The notes below the pieces were generated by a model that had not been told where the DNA came from, made no database searches, and saw nothing but the letters and a program-made list of their open reading frames with translations. A stretch of DNA of 64,000 bases from Nitrobacteraceae bacterium AZCC 1564. Its GTDB lineage: Bacteria; Pseudomonadota; Alphaproteobacteria; Rhizobiales; Xanthobacteraceae. Shown piece by piece: positions 9,046 to 17,074 of this stretch; the first letter of the stretch is position 1; each line of letters opens with the position of its first letter. The translations under genes were made by a program, and so were the position numbers. The stretch covers positions 4,293,001-4,357,000 of the forward strand of contig JBAGRR010000001.1 in assembly GCA_036924835.1 (NCBI GenBank), read 5' to 3'.

Positions 9046-9948
9046 TTAGCCTTTGCGATCCTTCATTCGTTCGACCAGCATCTGCGCAGTCAGGAGGCTC
9101 GACGGAGAGGTTCCTTTGGCGGCCAACTGGACCAATGTGACTTGAGTTGCCTCAAGTCTTTTGTCTCGCAAAGGAATGGCAACCAACGTTCCTGCAAGCA
9201 GTTCCGGCATGGCCGCATCGCGCGGAAGAAATGTGCCGAGTACAGTTTTCCCGACGATGCTGCGGGCAAAGGCGAGGGAGTTTGTTTCGCCATAGAGTTC
9301 AAGCTGTATGTTGGCCTGTGCGCAGGCGCGATCGATCTCCTGTCGGATGCCGAAAGTTGGGTCGGGCACGATCACCCGCAGACCTGCCAGATCCTTCATC
9401 GTGCAGGCGTCTCTATCGGCCATCGGATGATGCGGAGAGACGATCAGGCAAAGCGACTGGCGCATCCGCGCCAGCTCAACGAGATCGCGCCGTGGTGCTC
9501 GCCCGAAAACAAGTCCAAGATCGACTTCGTGCCGGCTCACCATTTCAGCGACGTCCCGCGAGCCAACCGCCGTAATGGCAATGGAAATGCCGGGATATTC
9601 CTTCGCCAGGTCCGCAACGAAGTCTGACAGAAAGCTCGCGAGCAGGCCCTCGACGGTTGCAATCTTCACATGACCGCGCTGCAGCGAGCCGAATTCCTCG
9701 ACCTGATCCCGGACGCGTTCAAGCTCCCTCTGGCTCTCGACTGCATATCGGTAGAGCACCTGACCCGCGCTTGTCAGAGTCATGCCGCGTGCACCACGCT
9801 CGAACAGCTTGACCGCTAGCTCGTCTTCCAGGCCTTGCACCTGCCGGCTGATGGCGCTCGGCGCGATATTCAGGGATTCGGCGGCCTGTTTGACAGATCC
9901 ACGCAAGGTCACTTCCCGAAAGTATCGGATGGCAGCGGATTCGAGCAT
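9046..9948 (-). CDS. LysR family transcriptional regulator
   Basis: The product is a LysR-type activator or repressor with an N-terminal winged helix-turn-helix (MLESAAIRYFREVTLRGSVK, then AAESLNIAPSAISRQV) and a C-terminal inducer-binding domain. The start at 9948 gives 300 residues, the family norm, and places the HTH at residues 5-45; an ATG at 9984 would add 12 residues with no family match. It converges on livF and lies back to back with the second Liv operon, separated only by a palindromic repeat. It may regulate either Liv operon; that is inference. Confidence 0.88.
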   Translation of the reverse strand: MLESAAIRYFREVTLRGSVKQAAESLNIAPSAISRQVQGLEDELAVKLFERGARGMTLTSAGQVLYRYAVESQRELERVRDQVEEFGSLQRGHVKIATVEGLLASFLSDFVADLAKEYPGISIAITAVGSRDVAEMVSRHEVDLGLVFGRAPRRDLVELARMRQSLCLIVSPHHPMADRDACTMKDLAGLRVIVPDPTFGIRQEIDRACAQANIQLELYGETNSLAFARSIVGKTVLGTFLPRDAAMPELLAGTLVAIPLRDKRLEATQVTLVQLAAKGTSPSSLLTAQMLVERMKDRKG

Positions 9949-10004
9949 GTTTCCTGACTCGGAGCGGAGGTCGGCGGGATGCATCAGAACGAGGCGAAAG
10001 ATGC

Positions 10005-10171
10005 CTAGTGTGGTGGTTCAGAAATTCGCTTGATCATTCCTGCGAGTCCTTCCAGCGAACTTCTGAACCTAAACCACACTAGAATCATAAGTTTGCTAGT
10101 GTCCTCTCGAATCCAAAGTTCGCTACGGAGTGTGCCGCAATATGAGGCGAACTTTGGATTCGGGACACTGG
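10005..10171 (+). repeat. Bipartite CTAG palindromic repeat, copy A
   Basis: Two hairpins lie side by side. H1 (10005-10082) has arms CTAGTGTGGTGGTTCAGAA... and ...TTCTGAACCTAAACCACAC plus TAG, with loop motif GCGAGTCCT. H2 (10096-10171) has a left arm CTAGTGTCC...AAAGTTCGCT and a right arm GCGAACTTTGGATTCGGGAC followed by ACTGG, a degenerate CTAG end. The linker is 13 bases (10083-10095). H1 has a 3-base bulge in its right arm and H2 one in its left arm. The copy sits just upstream of the LysR gene. There are no coding signs. Confidence 0.9.
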
Positions 10172-10285
10172 CGTTCGAATTTTGAGACCGCTCGCTTCTA
10201 AATTCAATGCTTTTATTCGACCCCTTGTTTTGTCATGCTTTCGTCAAGTCATTCTTTCGCTCTCGGTCCGTGATGGAGAAATTAG

Positions 10286-11497
10286 ATGGCTCGTTCTCGG
10301 TTCATTGCGCGTTGCCTGAGTTCATTTTTGTTTGCCGCCAGTTTGGGATCGTACGCGACCGCGGCCTCGGCTGAAGATGTTATTCGCTTCGGAGCGCCGC
10401 TCCCTCTAACAGGGCCCTTGGCCCCTGAAGCCATCAAGCAGCAGCAGGGCTACGATCTGTGGGCCGAGCAGGCCAACAAGGCTGGCGGTATCTCGGTCGG
10501 TGGCAAGAAATACAAGGTCGAGATCGTCTACGCGGACTATCAGTCGAACACCCCGCGTGCGGTGCAAACATCCGAGCAGATGATCACGCAGAACAACGTC
10601 AACTTCCTGTTTGGCGCGTTCGGATCCGGTGCAGCGAAAGCAGCGAGCAGCGTTTCCGAGAAGTACAAGGTGCCGACGATTGCTGCGACTGCGTCATCGG
10701 CTCAGGTCTACGATCAAGGCTACAAATATCTATTTGGCACTTTCACGCCGAACGACACGCTGACCACACCTCTGACGCAGATCGTGAAGGCGAAGGCCCC
10801 GGACGTGAAGAAGGTCGCCATTCTCGCACGCAATGATCTCTTCCCGCTGGCAATTGCGCAGGAGATGGAAAAGTCAGCCAAGGCCAATGGGATCGAGGTT
10901 GTTTACTTCGAAAAGTACGCCATCAACACGCTGGACCACTCGGCAACACTCTCGCAGATCAAATCGCTTGCGCCACAATGGATCTTTGTGACGGGCTACA
11001 TCAACGATCTGTTGCTGGTCCGCAAGCAGATGGCTGATCAGCAGATCAAGGCGACCGTGGTTTCGATGATCGCAGGCCCGGCTTATCAGGAATTCATCGA
11101 CGCAGCGGGGCCAACCGCAGAAAACGTGACCAGCGCGGCGTGGTGGCATCCGGCCGCCCAATACAGCGGCAAGGATATTTTTGGAACGACCGCCAACTAC
11201 GTGAAGCTGTTCCGCGAGAAGTATAAATCCGATCCCGACTACGCCCAGGCATCCGCCTCCGTCTCCGGCGCCCTGTTCCAAATGGCGATCGAACGGGCGG
11301 GGTCGATCGATCGCGACAAGGTGCGTGACGAACTGGCTAAACTCAACGAAATGACGTTTTGGGGGCCGGTCAAATTCGGCTCAACCGGACAGATCAACTC
11401 GCTTGAGCCGCCGGTTTTCCAGATCCAGGGCGGTAAGCCGATCGTGCTTTCCCCGCAGCTCATCAAGCAGGGCGAATTCAAAGCCGGCGTGAACTGA
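10286..11497 (+). CDS. Branched-chain-type ABC transporter substrate-binding protein
   Basis: This 403-residue periplasmic binding protein (Peripla_BP_6) is the first gene of the second Liv operon. The signal peptide is about 29 residues, with a basic start (MARSRFIARC), a hydrophobic core and cleavage after ATAASA. The mature chain begins EDVIRFGAPLPLTGPLAPE. The ATG follows ATGGAGAAATTAG, a reasonable ribosome site. Its AmiC/LivJ-like sequence differs clearly from the proteins at 2820 and 50899, so the three systems probably take different ligands. Confidence 0.9.
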   Translation: MARSRFIARCLSSFLFAASLGSYATAASAEDVIRFGAPLPLTGPLAPEAIKQQQGYDLWAEQANKAGGISVGGKKYKVEIVYADYQSNTPRAVQTSEQMITQNNVNFLFGAFGSGAAKAASSVSEKYKVPTIAATASSAQVYDQGYKYLFGTFTPNDTLTTPLTQIVKAKAPDVKKVAILARNDLFPLAIAQEMEKSAKANGIEVVYFEKYAINTLDHSATLSQIKSLAPQWIFVTGYINDLLLVRKQMADQQIKATVVSMIAGPAYQEFIDAAGPTAENVTSAAWWHPAAQYSGKDIFGTTANYVKLFREKYKSDPDYAQASASVSGALFQMAIERAGSIDRDKVRDELAKLNEMTFWGPVKFGSTGQINSLEPPVFQIQGGKPIVLSPQLIKQGEFKAGVN

Positions 11498-11530
11498 TAG
11501 CTTGCAACAGCAACGCAGACGGGAAGCGGG

Positions 11531-12397
11531 ATGCTAGCGGCTCAGGTTCTGATCAATGCATTGGTGCTGGGCTGCCTCTATGCGTGCATCGCTATTGGCT
11601 TCTCACTGGTGTGGGGCGTTCTCAACGTCATCAACCTGATCCACGGCTCCTTCATCGTCCTTGGAGCTTATCTCGCGTGGGGACTGTATCAGTCGCTTCA
11701 CCTCTCGCCGTGGTATGCGCTTGTCATCGCAGCCCCGCTCTTTTTCTGTCTCGGGTACATCGTTCAAAGAGTTGTTCTAAACCGTGTGATCACCGCACCG
11801 GTTCTGGTCACGCTGACATTGACGTTCGGGCTCGACCTGATCCTGAACAACGCGATGATCTATTTCTTCAAGGCGGATTACCGGAAACTGACCCTGTCGC
11901 CGCCCATGGGATCGGTCTCGCTGTTCGGGGTGGTCGTCCCGGTTGACCGGCTGCTTGCAACAGCTTTTGCGCTGGCTTTGACGGGAATTTTGTACCTGAT
12001 CCTGCGCCGCCTGAAGGTCGGGCGCGCCATCGTCGCTGTCAGACTTGATCGCGATGCGGCCGTGTTGATGGGCGTCAACGTCAAGTCGATCTACGCCATC
12101 GCCTTCGGTCTCGGCGCTGCTCTGGCTGGCTGCGCGGGTGTGCTGATGGCCCTGATTTTTCCGATCTCGCCGTTGACCTCGTCAGCCTATCTGGGAAAGG
12201 CCTTCGTCGTCTGCGTGCTGGGAGGTCTTGGTAGCGTCTCCGGCGCGCTCGCGGGCGGAATCCTGCTTGCGCTGATCGAGGGCATTGGCTCGGCTACGAT
12301 CGGACCGGCGCATGCCACGACATTGTCGTTCATATTGCTGATCGTCTTCCTGATCCTGAGGCCACAAGGTTTGCTTGGCCGGAGAGGATTCGAATGA
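11531..12397 (+). CDS. livH: LivH-type branched-chain ABC permease
   Basis: This 288-residue integral membrane protein has the LivH N-terminal block AIGFSLVWGVLNVINLIHGS and the coupling loop LGGLGSVSGALAGG near residue 238. It starts 33 bases after the binding-protein gene and overlaps livM by four bases (ATGA). It is the second-operon counterpart of the permease at 5719. Confidence 0.92.
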   Translation: MLAAQVLINALVLGCLYACIAIGFSLVWGVLNVINLIHGSFIVLGAYLAWGLYQSLHLSPWYALVIAAPLFFCLGYIVQRVVLNRVITAPVLVTLTLTFGLDLILNNAMIYFFKADYRKLTLSPPMGSVSLFGVVVPVDRLLATAFALALTGILYLILRRLKVGRAIVAVRLDRDAAVLMGVNVKSIYAIAFGLGAALAGCAGVLMALIFPISPLTSSAYLGKAFVVCVLGGLGSVSGALAGGILLALIEGIGSATIGPAHATTLSFILLIVFLILRPQGLLGRRGFE

Positions 12398-13329
12398 CAC
12401 GCTCAAATGTCATCTTGCTGACGATTGTCGTCCTGATCGCGACACTACCGTTATTTGGCGGAGCCTACGCCCTGCGGCTCGGCACCATCGCTTGCATGTA
12501 CGCCATTCTCGCATTGTCTTGGAATGTTGTGGGCGGACTCGCGGGATATCCCTCATTCGCCACGGCCGCCTTCTTCGGCTTTGGTGCTTATACATGCGGG
12601 GTCTTGCTGTCCCGCGATGTGTCCATGGCGTTTGCCGTGCCTGTTGCGGGCATTGCCTCTTTTGTTCTCGCCGCTTCGCTGGGAGCCGCGCTGCTTCGCC
12701 TGCGTGGGCATTACTTTGCTATCGCGAGTCTCTCACTCATCGAGGTGTTTCGCGAGCTCGTCAACAACGCAACGGATCTGACCGGCGGCGGCATGGGCCT
12801 GAATATCCCATTGGGCGCCGGATCCGGTGTGATGACCGACGCTACGTTTTATTTCGTTTCGATGTGGGGGGTACTGCTTGCGACCACGTTGATGGTCATC
12901 ATCGTCGGCGGATCCAAGTTAGGCTTTGGCCTTGCCTGTATCCGGCAGAACGAGACAGCGGCCAATATGATCGGTCTCAATGCCACTCTCTATAAGAGCG
13001 TCGCATTTGGATTGTCGGCCTGTTTCGTCGGTGCTGCCGGAGGCATCTATGCGGCATGGGTCCACTATATCGATCCGTCCGACGTGTTCGATATCCTCTA
13101 TTCGGTCAAGCCGATTGTCATGGCCCTGATCGGTGGTCTCGGCTCACCGCTTGGCGTGCTTCTCGGTGCATTCGTCTATCTGGGATTGGAAGAGGTCGTC
13201 TGGCGCAACTACATCCAGATCCACAGTGGGGTACTTGGTGTACTGATCGTCCTCCTGTTGCTGTTCCTGCCGCATGGTTTGATGTCGGTTCGCTCCCGCC
13301 TTCTCGCATGGAGGCTGAAGCATGTCTGA
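12394..13329 (+). CDS. livM: LivM-type branched-chain ABC permease
   Basis: The 311-residue permease shows ALSWNVVGGLAGYPSFATAA near residue 40 and the coupling loop ALIGGLGSPLGVLLGA near residue 250, both typical of LivM. It overlaps livH by four bases and the broken livG by eight, so translation of the set is coupled. Confidence 0.92.
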   Translation: MTRSNVILLTIVVLIATLPLFGGAYALRLGTIACMYAILALSWNVVGGLAGYPSFATAAFFGFGAYTCGVLLSRDVSMAFAVPVAGIASFVLAASLGAALLRLRGHYFAIASLSLIEVFRELVNNATDLTGGGMGLNIPLGAGSGVMTDATFYFVSMWGVLLATTLMVIIVGGSKLGFGLACIRQNETAANMIGLNATLYKSVAFGLSACFVGAAGGIYAAWVHYIDPSDVFDILYSVKPIVMALIGGLGSPLGVLLGAFVYLGLEEVVWRNYIQIHSGVLGVLIVLLLLFLPHGLMSVRSRLLAWRLKHV

Positions 13330-14072
13330 GATTCTCAGACTTGAATCCGTTTCCCGCCGTTTCAGCGGCTTGCAGGCGCTGCGCGATGTGTCGCTGAGGG
13401 TGAACAGGGGAGAGGTTCTCGGTCTGATCGGGCCGAATGGTGCCGGAAAAACAACGCTGGTGAATGTCGTTACAGGCGTTACGCCGGCAAGTTCTGGGAC
13501 CGTGACGTTCATGGAGAGGGACATCACGCGGGTGAAGACCTATCAGTCCGCAAGGCTTGGCCTGTCCCGCACTTTTCAAACTCGTTCAGCCGTTCGCAGA
13601 ATTCACGGCACTGGATAACGTGGCCGCCGCGGCGCTTTTCTCGCAGCCCGGACAATCCTTGAAGTCTGCTCGGGACGAAGCACGCGCGCATCTGGCATTT
13701 GTAGGTCTGGAAGCACAGTCGATGCAGGCTGCAGCCACGTTGACGCTGGCCATGCGCAAGCGACTTGAGCTGGCCAAGGCACTGGCAATGCGTCCAAAGC
13801 TTCTGTTTCTTGATGAAGTCAATGCTGGCCTGAACAGCGCGGAAGTTGAGCGGGCTACCAAGCTGATCCATCAACTTGCTGCGGCCGGTATCACCATCGT
13901 GATGATCGAACACCTCATGAAGGTCGTTCTGAACGTCTGCACACGAATCGTAGTGCTCCATAATGGCAGTTTGATTGCGGATGGAGCGCCGCGGGACGTG
14001 ATCAACAATCCCGCAGTCGTGGAGGCGTATCTCGGTCAGCAATATGCGCAGAGGGCTGCTGCTCATGGCTGA
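13322..14072 (+). pseudogene. livG: LivG-type ATPase interrupted by a single-base frameshift
   Basis: The first frame (13322-13618) encodes a normal LivG N-terminus with Walker A GPNGAGKTT and ends in ARLGLSRTFQ, then reads out of frame (TRSAVRRIHGTG) to a stop. The second frame supplies the direct continuation LVQPFAEFTALDNVA, the signature-like LTLAMRKRLELAKAL, Walker B LLFLDEVNAGL and the switch IEHLMK, ending at 14072. The break is one extra A in the CAAAC run at 13577-13581 (CAACTC would restore RTFQLVQPF). Both halves are otherwise well conserved, so the event is recent or is a sequencing error. If real, this importer lacks one ATPase unless another LivG substitutes. Confidence 0.85.
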
Positions 14073-14808
14073 TAGCTCGGCTCATGCACCGATTCTTGAG
14101 CTGCAAGGATTGCGCGCCGGCTATGGCGAGGTGCAAGTTCTCTGGGGTGTAGACCTCGTGATCCGAAGCGGTGAAATTACGGCGCTGATCGGCTCGAACG
14201 GCGCAGGCAAGACGACGCTGATGCGAGCATTGTCGGGTCTCGTTCCTGTGCAATCCGGCAGTTACCGTTTCGAGGGGGAGGACCTCACCCGCGCATCGGC
14301 CGCGCATATTCTGTCGCGCGGCATCGTCCACGTTCCGGAAGGCCGGCGACTGTTCGGCGCGATGAGCGTGGAGGACAATCTGCTGATGGGGGCTTATTCC
14401 CGGACGATCTCCAACACAGAGACGAAGCGCGAGATGGACCGGGTCTACACCACGTTTCCAAAGCTGCGCGAGCGGCGTCACCAGGCGGCTGCGACGCTGT
14501 CCGGTGGCGAACAACAGATGTGTGCCATCGGCCGGGGGCTGATGAGCGCGCCGAAACTGCTAATGATCGACGAGCTGTCACTTGGCCTGTCGCCGTTGCT
14601 CGTGGAGCAGCTCGTTGCCGCGCTGCGTTCATTGAACGCGGACGGAATGTCAATTCTGCTGGTGGAGCAGGATGTCACCATCGCGTTGGATCTGTGCGAT
14701 TCAGCATTCGTGATGGACATGGGACGGATTGCGCGGTCGGGTTCTGGTCCAGAACTCCTCGCAGATCCGATCATCCGAGACGCCTATCTCGGCGTGCTCG
14801 AAGACTGA
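14065..14808 (+). CDS. livF: LivF-type ABC transporter ATP-binding protein
   Basis: This ATPase of about 247 residues has Walker A GSNGAGKTT, signature LSGGEQQMCAIGRGL, Walker B LLMIDELSLGL and LVEQDV. The ATG at 14065 overlaps the end of livG by eight bases and gives a family-typical N-terminus (MADSSAHAPILELQGL); an ATG at 14044 would add seven residues. Walker B reads DELSLGL where LivF usually has DEPSLGL, a change seen in intact relatives. It is the last gene of the second Liv operon proper. Confidence 0.9.
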   Translation: MADSSAHAPILELQGLRAGYGEVQVLWGVDLVIRSGEITALIGSNGAGKTTLMRALSGLVPVQSGSYRFEGEDLTRASAAHILSRGIVHVPEGRRLFGAMSVEDNLLMGAYSRTISNTETKREMDRVYTTFPKLRERRHQAAATLSGGEQQMCAIGRGLMSAPKLLMIDELSLGLSPLLVEQLVAALRSLNADGMSILLVEQDVTIALDLCDSAFVMDMGRIARSGSGPELLADPIIRDAYLGVLED

Positions 14809-14846
14809 CTTTCAATTCTGTTTCCAACTCAAGAAAAAGAGGCAAC

Positions 14847-15602
14847 ATGATCAAGACCGTCGAAGCGCCCAATAGCGGCTACAGGTTCATGCCCGGCGTT
14901 AGTCAATATTCAGCGGGTGTTGGAGCATTGCCCGGATTTGCTCTTGAACGGGTGCGCTTTGCCAAGCCGGTGCCGTTGCGTCAAGGCTTTGAGCGTATCG
15001 CGCAGATCCTGAAGGACGCGGGTCGGCCGCTAACGGCATTTGCGGCGTGCGAATTGCGGTCACCGGCTCCATTTACAGAGAGCGGATTTGTTAGTTTCAA
15101 CGCGGAGTACATCGGCTTCCTGAAAGCGTGGGGCCTGATGCAGGATGGCGTCAATCCGGTGGCACGCAGCAACGTCTGTCCGAAGGTCGACCCTCCAGCG
15201 GAGCCGGGCTTCTATGCTTTCTCCTATACGGTTCCTGCATCGAATGCGCCGGCTTCGTTCGTGGTGGCAGGGAGCGGCGAAGCACCGGAAGGCAAGTCGA
15301 ACTACCGCGATCATGCCATTCGCCTTGGTGATACGTCACCAGCAGCGATGCATGAAAAGGCCAAGTGGGTGCTTGGTGAGATGGAGCGGCGCATGAGCGC
15401 GTTTGGTGGCGATTGGAGCCAGGCCACTGGCGTGCAGCTCTATACGGTTCATGACATCTATCCGTTCCTGGAAAGCGAGCTCGGCAAGCGTGGCGTGTTG
15501 CGGCATGGTTTGACCTGGCATTTCAACCGGCCGCCGGTTGTCGATCTCGAGTTCGAGATGGACTGCCGATGTGTGTACAGTGAGAGGGTCGTTCAGGCTT
15601 AG
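14847..15602 (+). CDS. Possible CnbZ-like 2-aminomuconate deaminase
   Basis: This 251-residue cytosolic protein has no signal peptide. From memory it resembles the CnbZ family (2-amino-5-chloromuconate deaminase), in the opening YRFMPGVSQYSAGVGALPGF, the block CELRSPAPFTESGF near residue 70, RSNVCPKVDPP near 107, and FSYTVPAS. In CnbZ-type pathways the enzyme releases ammonia from a ring-cleavage product of an aminophenol. The ATG at 14847 has AGAGG five bases upstream; the open frame runs further 5' only as overlap with livF. It follows the Liv operon after 38 bases and is probably co-transcribed. A link to aromatic-amine catabolism would fit the first operon, but the call rests on recall only. 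Confidence 0.5.
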   Translation: MIKTVEAPNSGYRFMPGVSQYSAGVGALPGFALERVRFAKPVPLRQGFERIAQILKDAGRPLTAFAACELRSPAPFTESGFVSFNAEYIGFLKAWGLMQDGVNPVARSNVCPKVDPPAEPGFYAFSYTVPASNAPASFVVAGSGEAPEGKSNYRDHAIRLGDTSPAAMHEKAKWVLGEMERRMSAFGGDWSQATGVQLYTVHDIYPFLESELGKRGVLRHGLTWHFNRPPVVDLEFEMDCRCVYSERVVQA

Positions 15603-15614
15603 TAATTTCGTGAA

Positions 15615-15644
15615 GGAGCGGGTTCGCGCTGGCGAGCCCGTTCC
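15615..15644 (+). terminator. GC hairpin without T-run (weak terminator candidate)
   Basis: GGAGCGGGTTCGC pairs with GCGAGCCCGTTCC (G-U pairs allowed) around a short loop just after the stop of the CnbZ-like gene. No T-tract follows, so it is a weak or factor-dependent terminator at best. Confidence 0.4.
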
Positions 15645-15779
15645 TGAGGCCCGCTTTCGATCGAAAAGCTAGCGAGGATAGAAATACACGCAGCGCAGGG
15701 ATGACCATATTTCGTGCGGGTTGTGTCGTTCCGGAAAGTATGTCGTCATTCGTGGATAATCTCGACCCAGGATGAATCG

Positions 15780-16091
15780 ATGGCTTTCCAGTGCAACACC
15801 CCGGCGATCCCGACCGTTCAGGAAGATAACGACACGCTGCGTATCACCCGCTGGGATTTTCAGCCGGGTGCGGTCACCGGATGGCATCGGCACGGATGGC
15901 CATATTTCGTGATCATGCTGGTCGATGGCACTTTGCGGATTCACAACGGGAAAGACGTTACCGATGTGCCGCTCGTTGCCGGTCAATCCTATATGCGGCA
16001 GTCGGGCGTCGAGCACGACGTCATGAACGGCTCGCCGCATCCGATCGCGTTCATCGAGATCGAGGTCAAGCGGCCCGAAGCTTTGGCCTGA
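15780..16091 (+). CDS. Small cupin-domain protein
   Basis: This 103-residue single-domain cupin shows motif 1 as GWHRHGWPYFVIMLVDG near residues 39-55 (two histidines, with Y-F in place of the usual Glu region) and motif 2 as GVEHDVMN near 82. Such proteins often bind a metal and act as small dioxygenases, isomerases or sensors. The ATG at 15780 is chosen because the cupin fold begins right after it; an upstream ATG at 15714 would add 22 residues without family character. It may be co-transcribed with the preceding gene. The specific reaction is unknown. Confidence 0.75.
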   Translation: MAFQCNTPAIPTVQEDNDTLRITRWDFQPGAVTGWHRHGWPYFVIMLVDGTLRIHNGKDVTDVPLVAGQSYMRQSGVEHDVMNGSPHPIAFIEIEVKRPEALA

Positions 16092-16138
16092 AAGGAGGCC
16101 GAGCGTTCTTTGCTCGTTGCTTCGAACTTTCCGAAAGC

Positions 16139-17071
16139 TTAGTAGCCACGTTCCCGGTTGATTGCGTGACGGGTCCTTTGGCCCGTGCGCACAGCGTCCG
16201 CTGTTGTGGCAATGGTCGCCTTGATGGCATTCATGCTGACATCGCAGGCGTCGTGAGGCGTCACGATAATTTTGGGGTGAGTCCAGAACGGATGTTGGCG
16301 GCCAAGAGGCTCCGATGAGAAGACATCGAGCGAGGCCCCGGCAAGCTGGCCTTCGTCGAGTGCGGTCAGTAAGTCCTGCTCGATCAGATGCTCGCCGCGT
16401 CCCACCTGAATGAGATAGCCGCCGCGTTTCATCTTTCTGAATGTCGTGAGATTCAGAATTCCCCTTGTTTCCGCCGTGAGTGGCAAGAGATTAATCAGGA
16501 TCTCTGTATTGTTCAGCATCGCCGAAAGTCCTTCGGCCGCATGATAGGCCTTTACGCCGGCCGGCACGGATTTCATCGTGCGGCTCCAGACGTTAACCGG
16601 GAAGCCAAGAGCCATGACATCGTTGGCCACGCGGCGCCCGATCTCGCCATAGCCCAGAATGCCGACTGATACGTCCCTGGCGCTTCGCTGAGAAAGGCGC
16701 TGCCAGACGCGCTCGCGCTGTTGTGCGAGATAAGTGGCAAAACGGCGCTGATGCCAGATCACATGCCAGAGTACGAAGCCGGACATCATCTCCGCCTGAG
16801 CAGGATCAACCACGCGCACCACATCAATGCCACGCCGGAGGCTGGGGCAGCTAAGGATATTGTCGGCGCCCGCGCCGATCGAGCAGACAGCTTTCAGCTC
16901 TGGGTAAGAATCGAAAGCATCGCGCGCCGGATGCCACGCGACAGCGAGCCGGACATCGCTTGGATTGTGTCGATCGCGATGATCGACAAACGTGATGTGG
17001 TCGAGCTCACGAATGATGTCGGAGAGATAGTCTCGCAGATCGAGAGTGTCACTCAAGAGAACGCAGTGCAT
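16139..17071 (-). CDS. D-2-hydroxyacid dehydrogenase (glyoxylate/hydroxypyruvate reductase A type)
   Basis: The 310-residue NAD(P)-dependent oxidoreductase reduces a 2-oxoacid or oxidises a D-2-hydroxyacid. The nucleotide-binding motif is ILGYGEIGRRVAND near residue 138. The catalytic triad is visible as Arg in IQVGRGEH, Glu in DVFSSEPLG, and His in IVTPHDA. It is the last gene of the minus-strand operon that includes a Dpp-type importer and a class II aldolase, starting four bases after the ATPase stop. That suggests the pathway passes through a hydroxyacid. Confidence 0.88.
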   Translation of the reverse strand: MHCVLLSDTLDLRDYLSDIIRELDHITFVDHRDRHNPSDVRLAVAWHPARDAFDSYPELKAVCSIGAGADNILSCPSLRRGIDVVRVVDPAQAEMMSGFVLWHVIWHQRRFATYLAQQRERVWQRLSQRSARDVSVGILGYGEIGRRVANDVMALGFPVNVWSRTMKSVPAGVKAYHAAEGLSAMLNNTEILINLLPLTAETRGILNLTTFRKMKRGGYLIQVGRGEHLIEQDLLTALDEGQLAGASLDVFSSEPLGRQHPFWTHPKIIVTPHDACDVSMNAIKATIATTADAVRTGQRTRHAINRERGY

Positions 17072-17074
17072 CGC

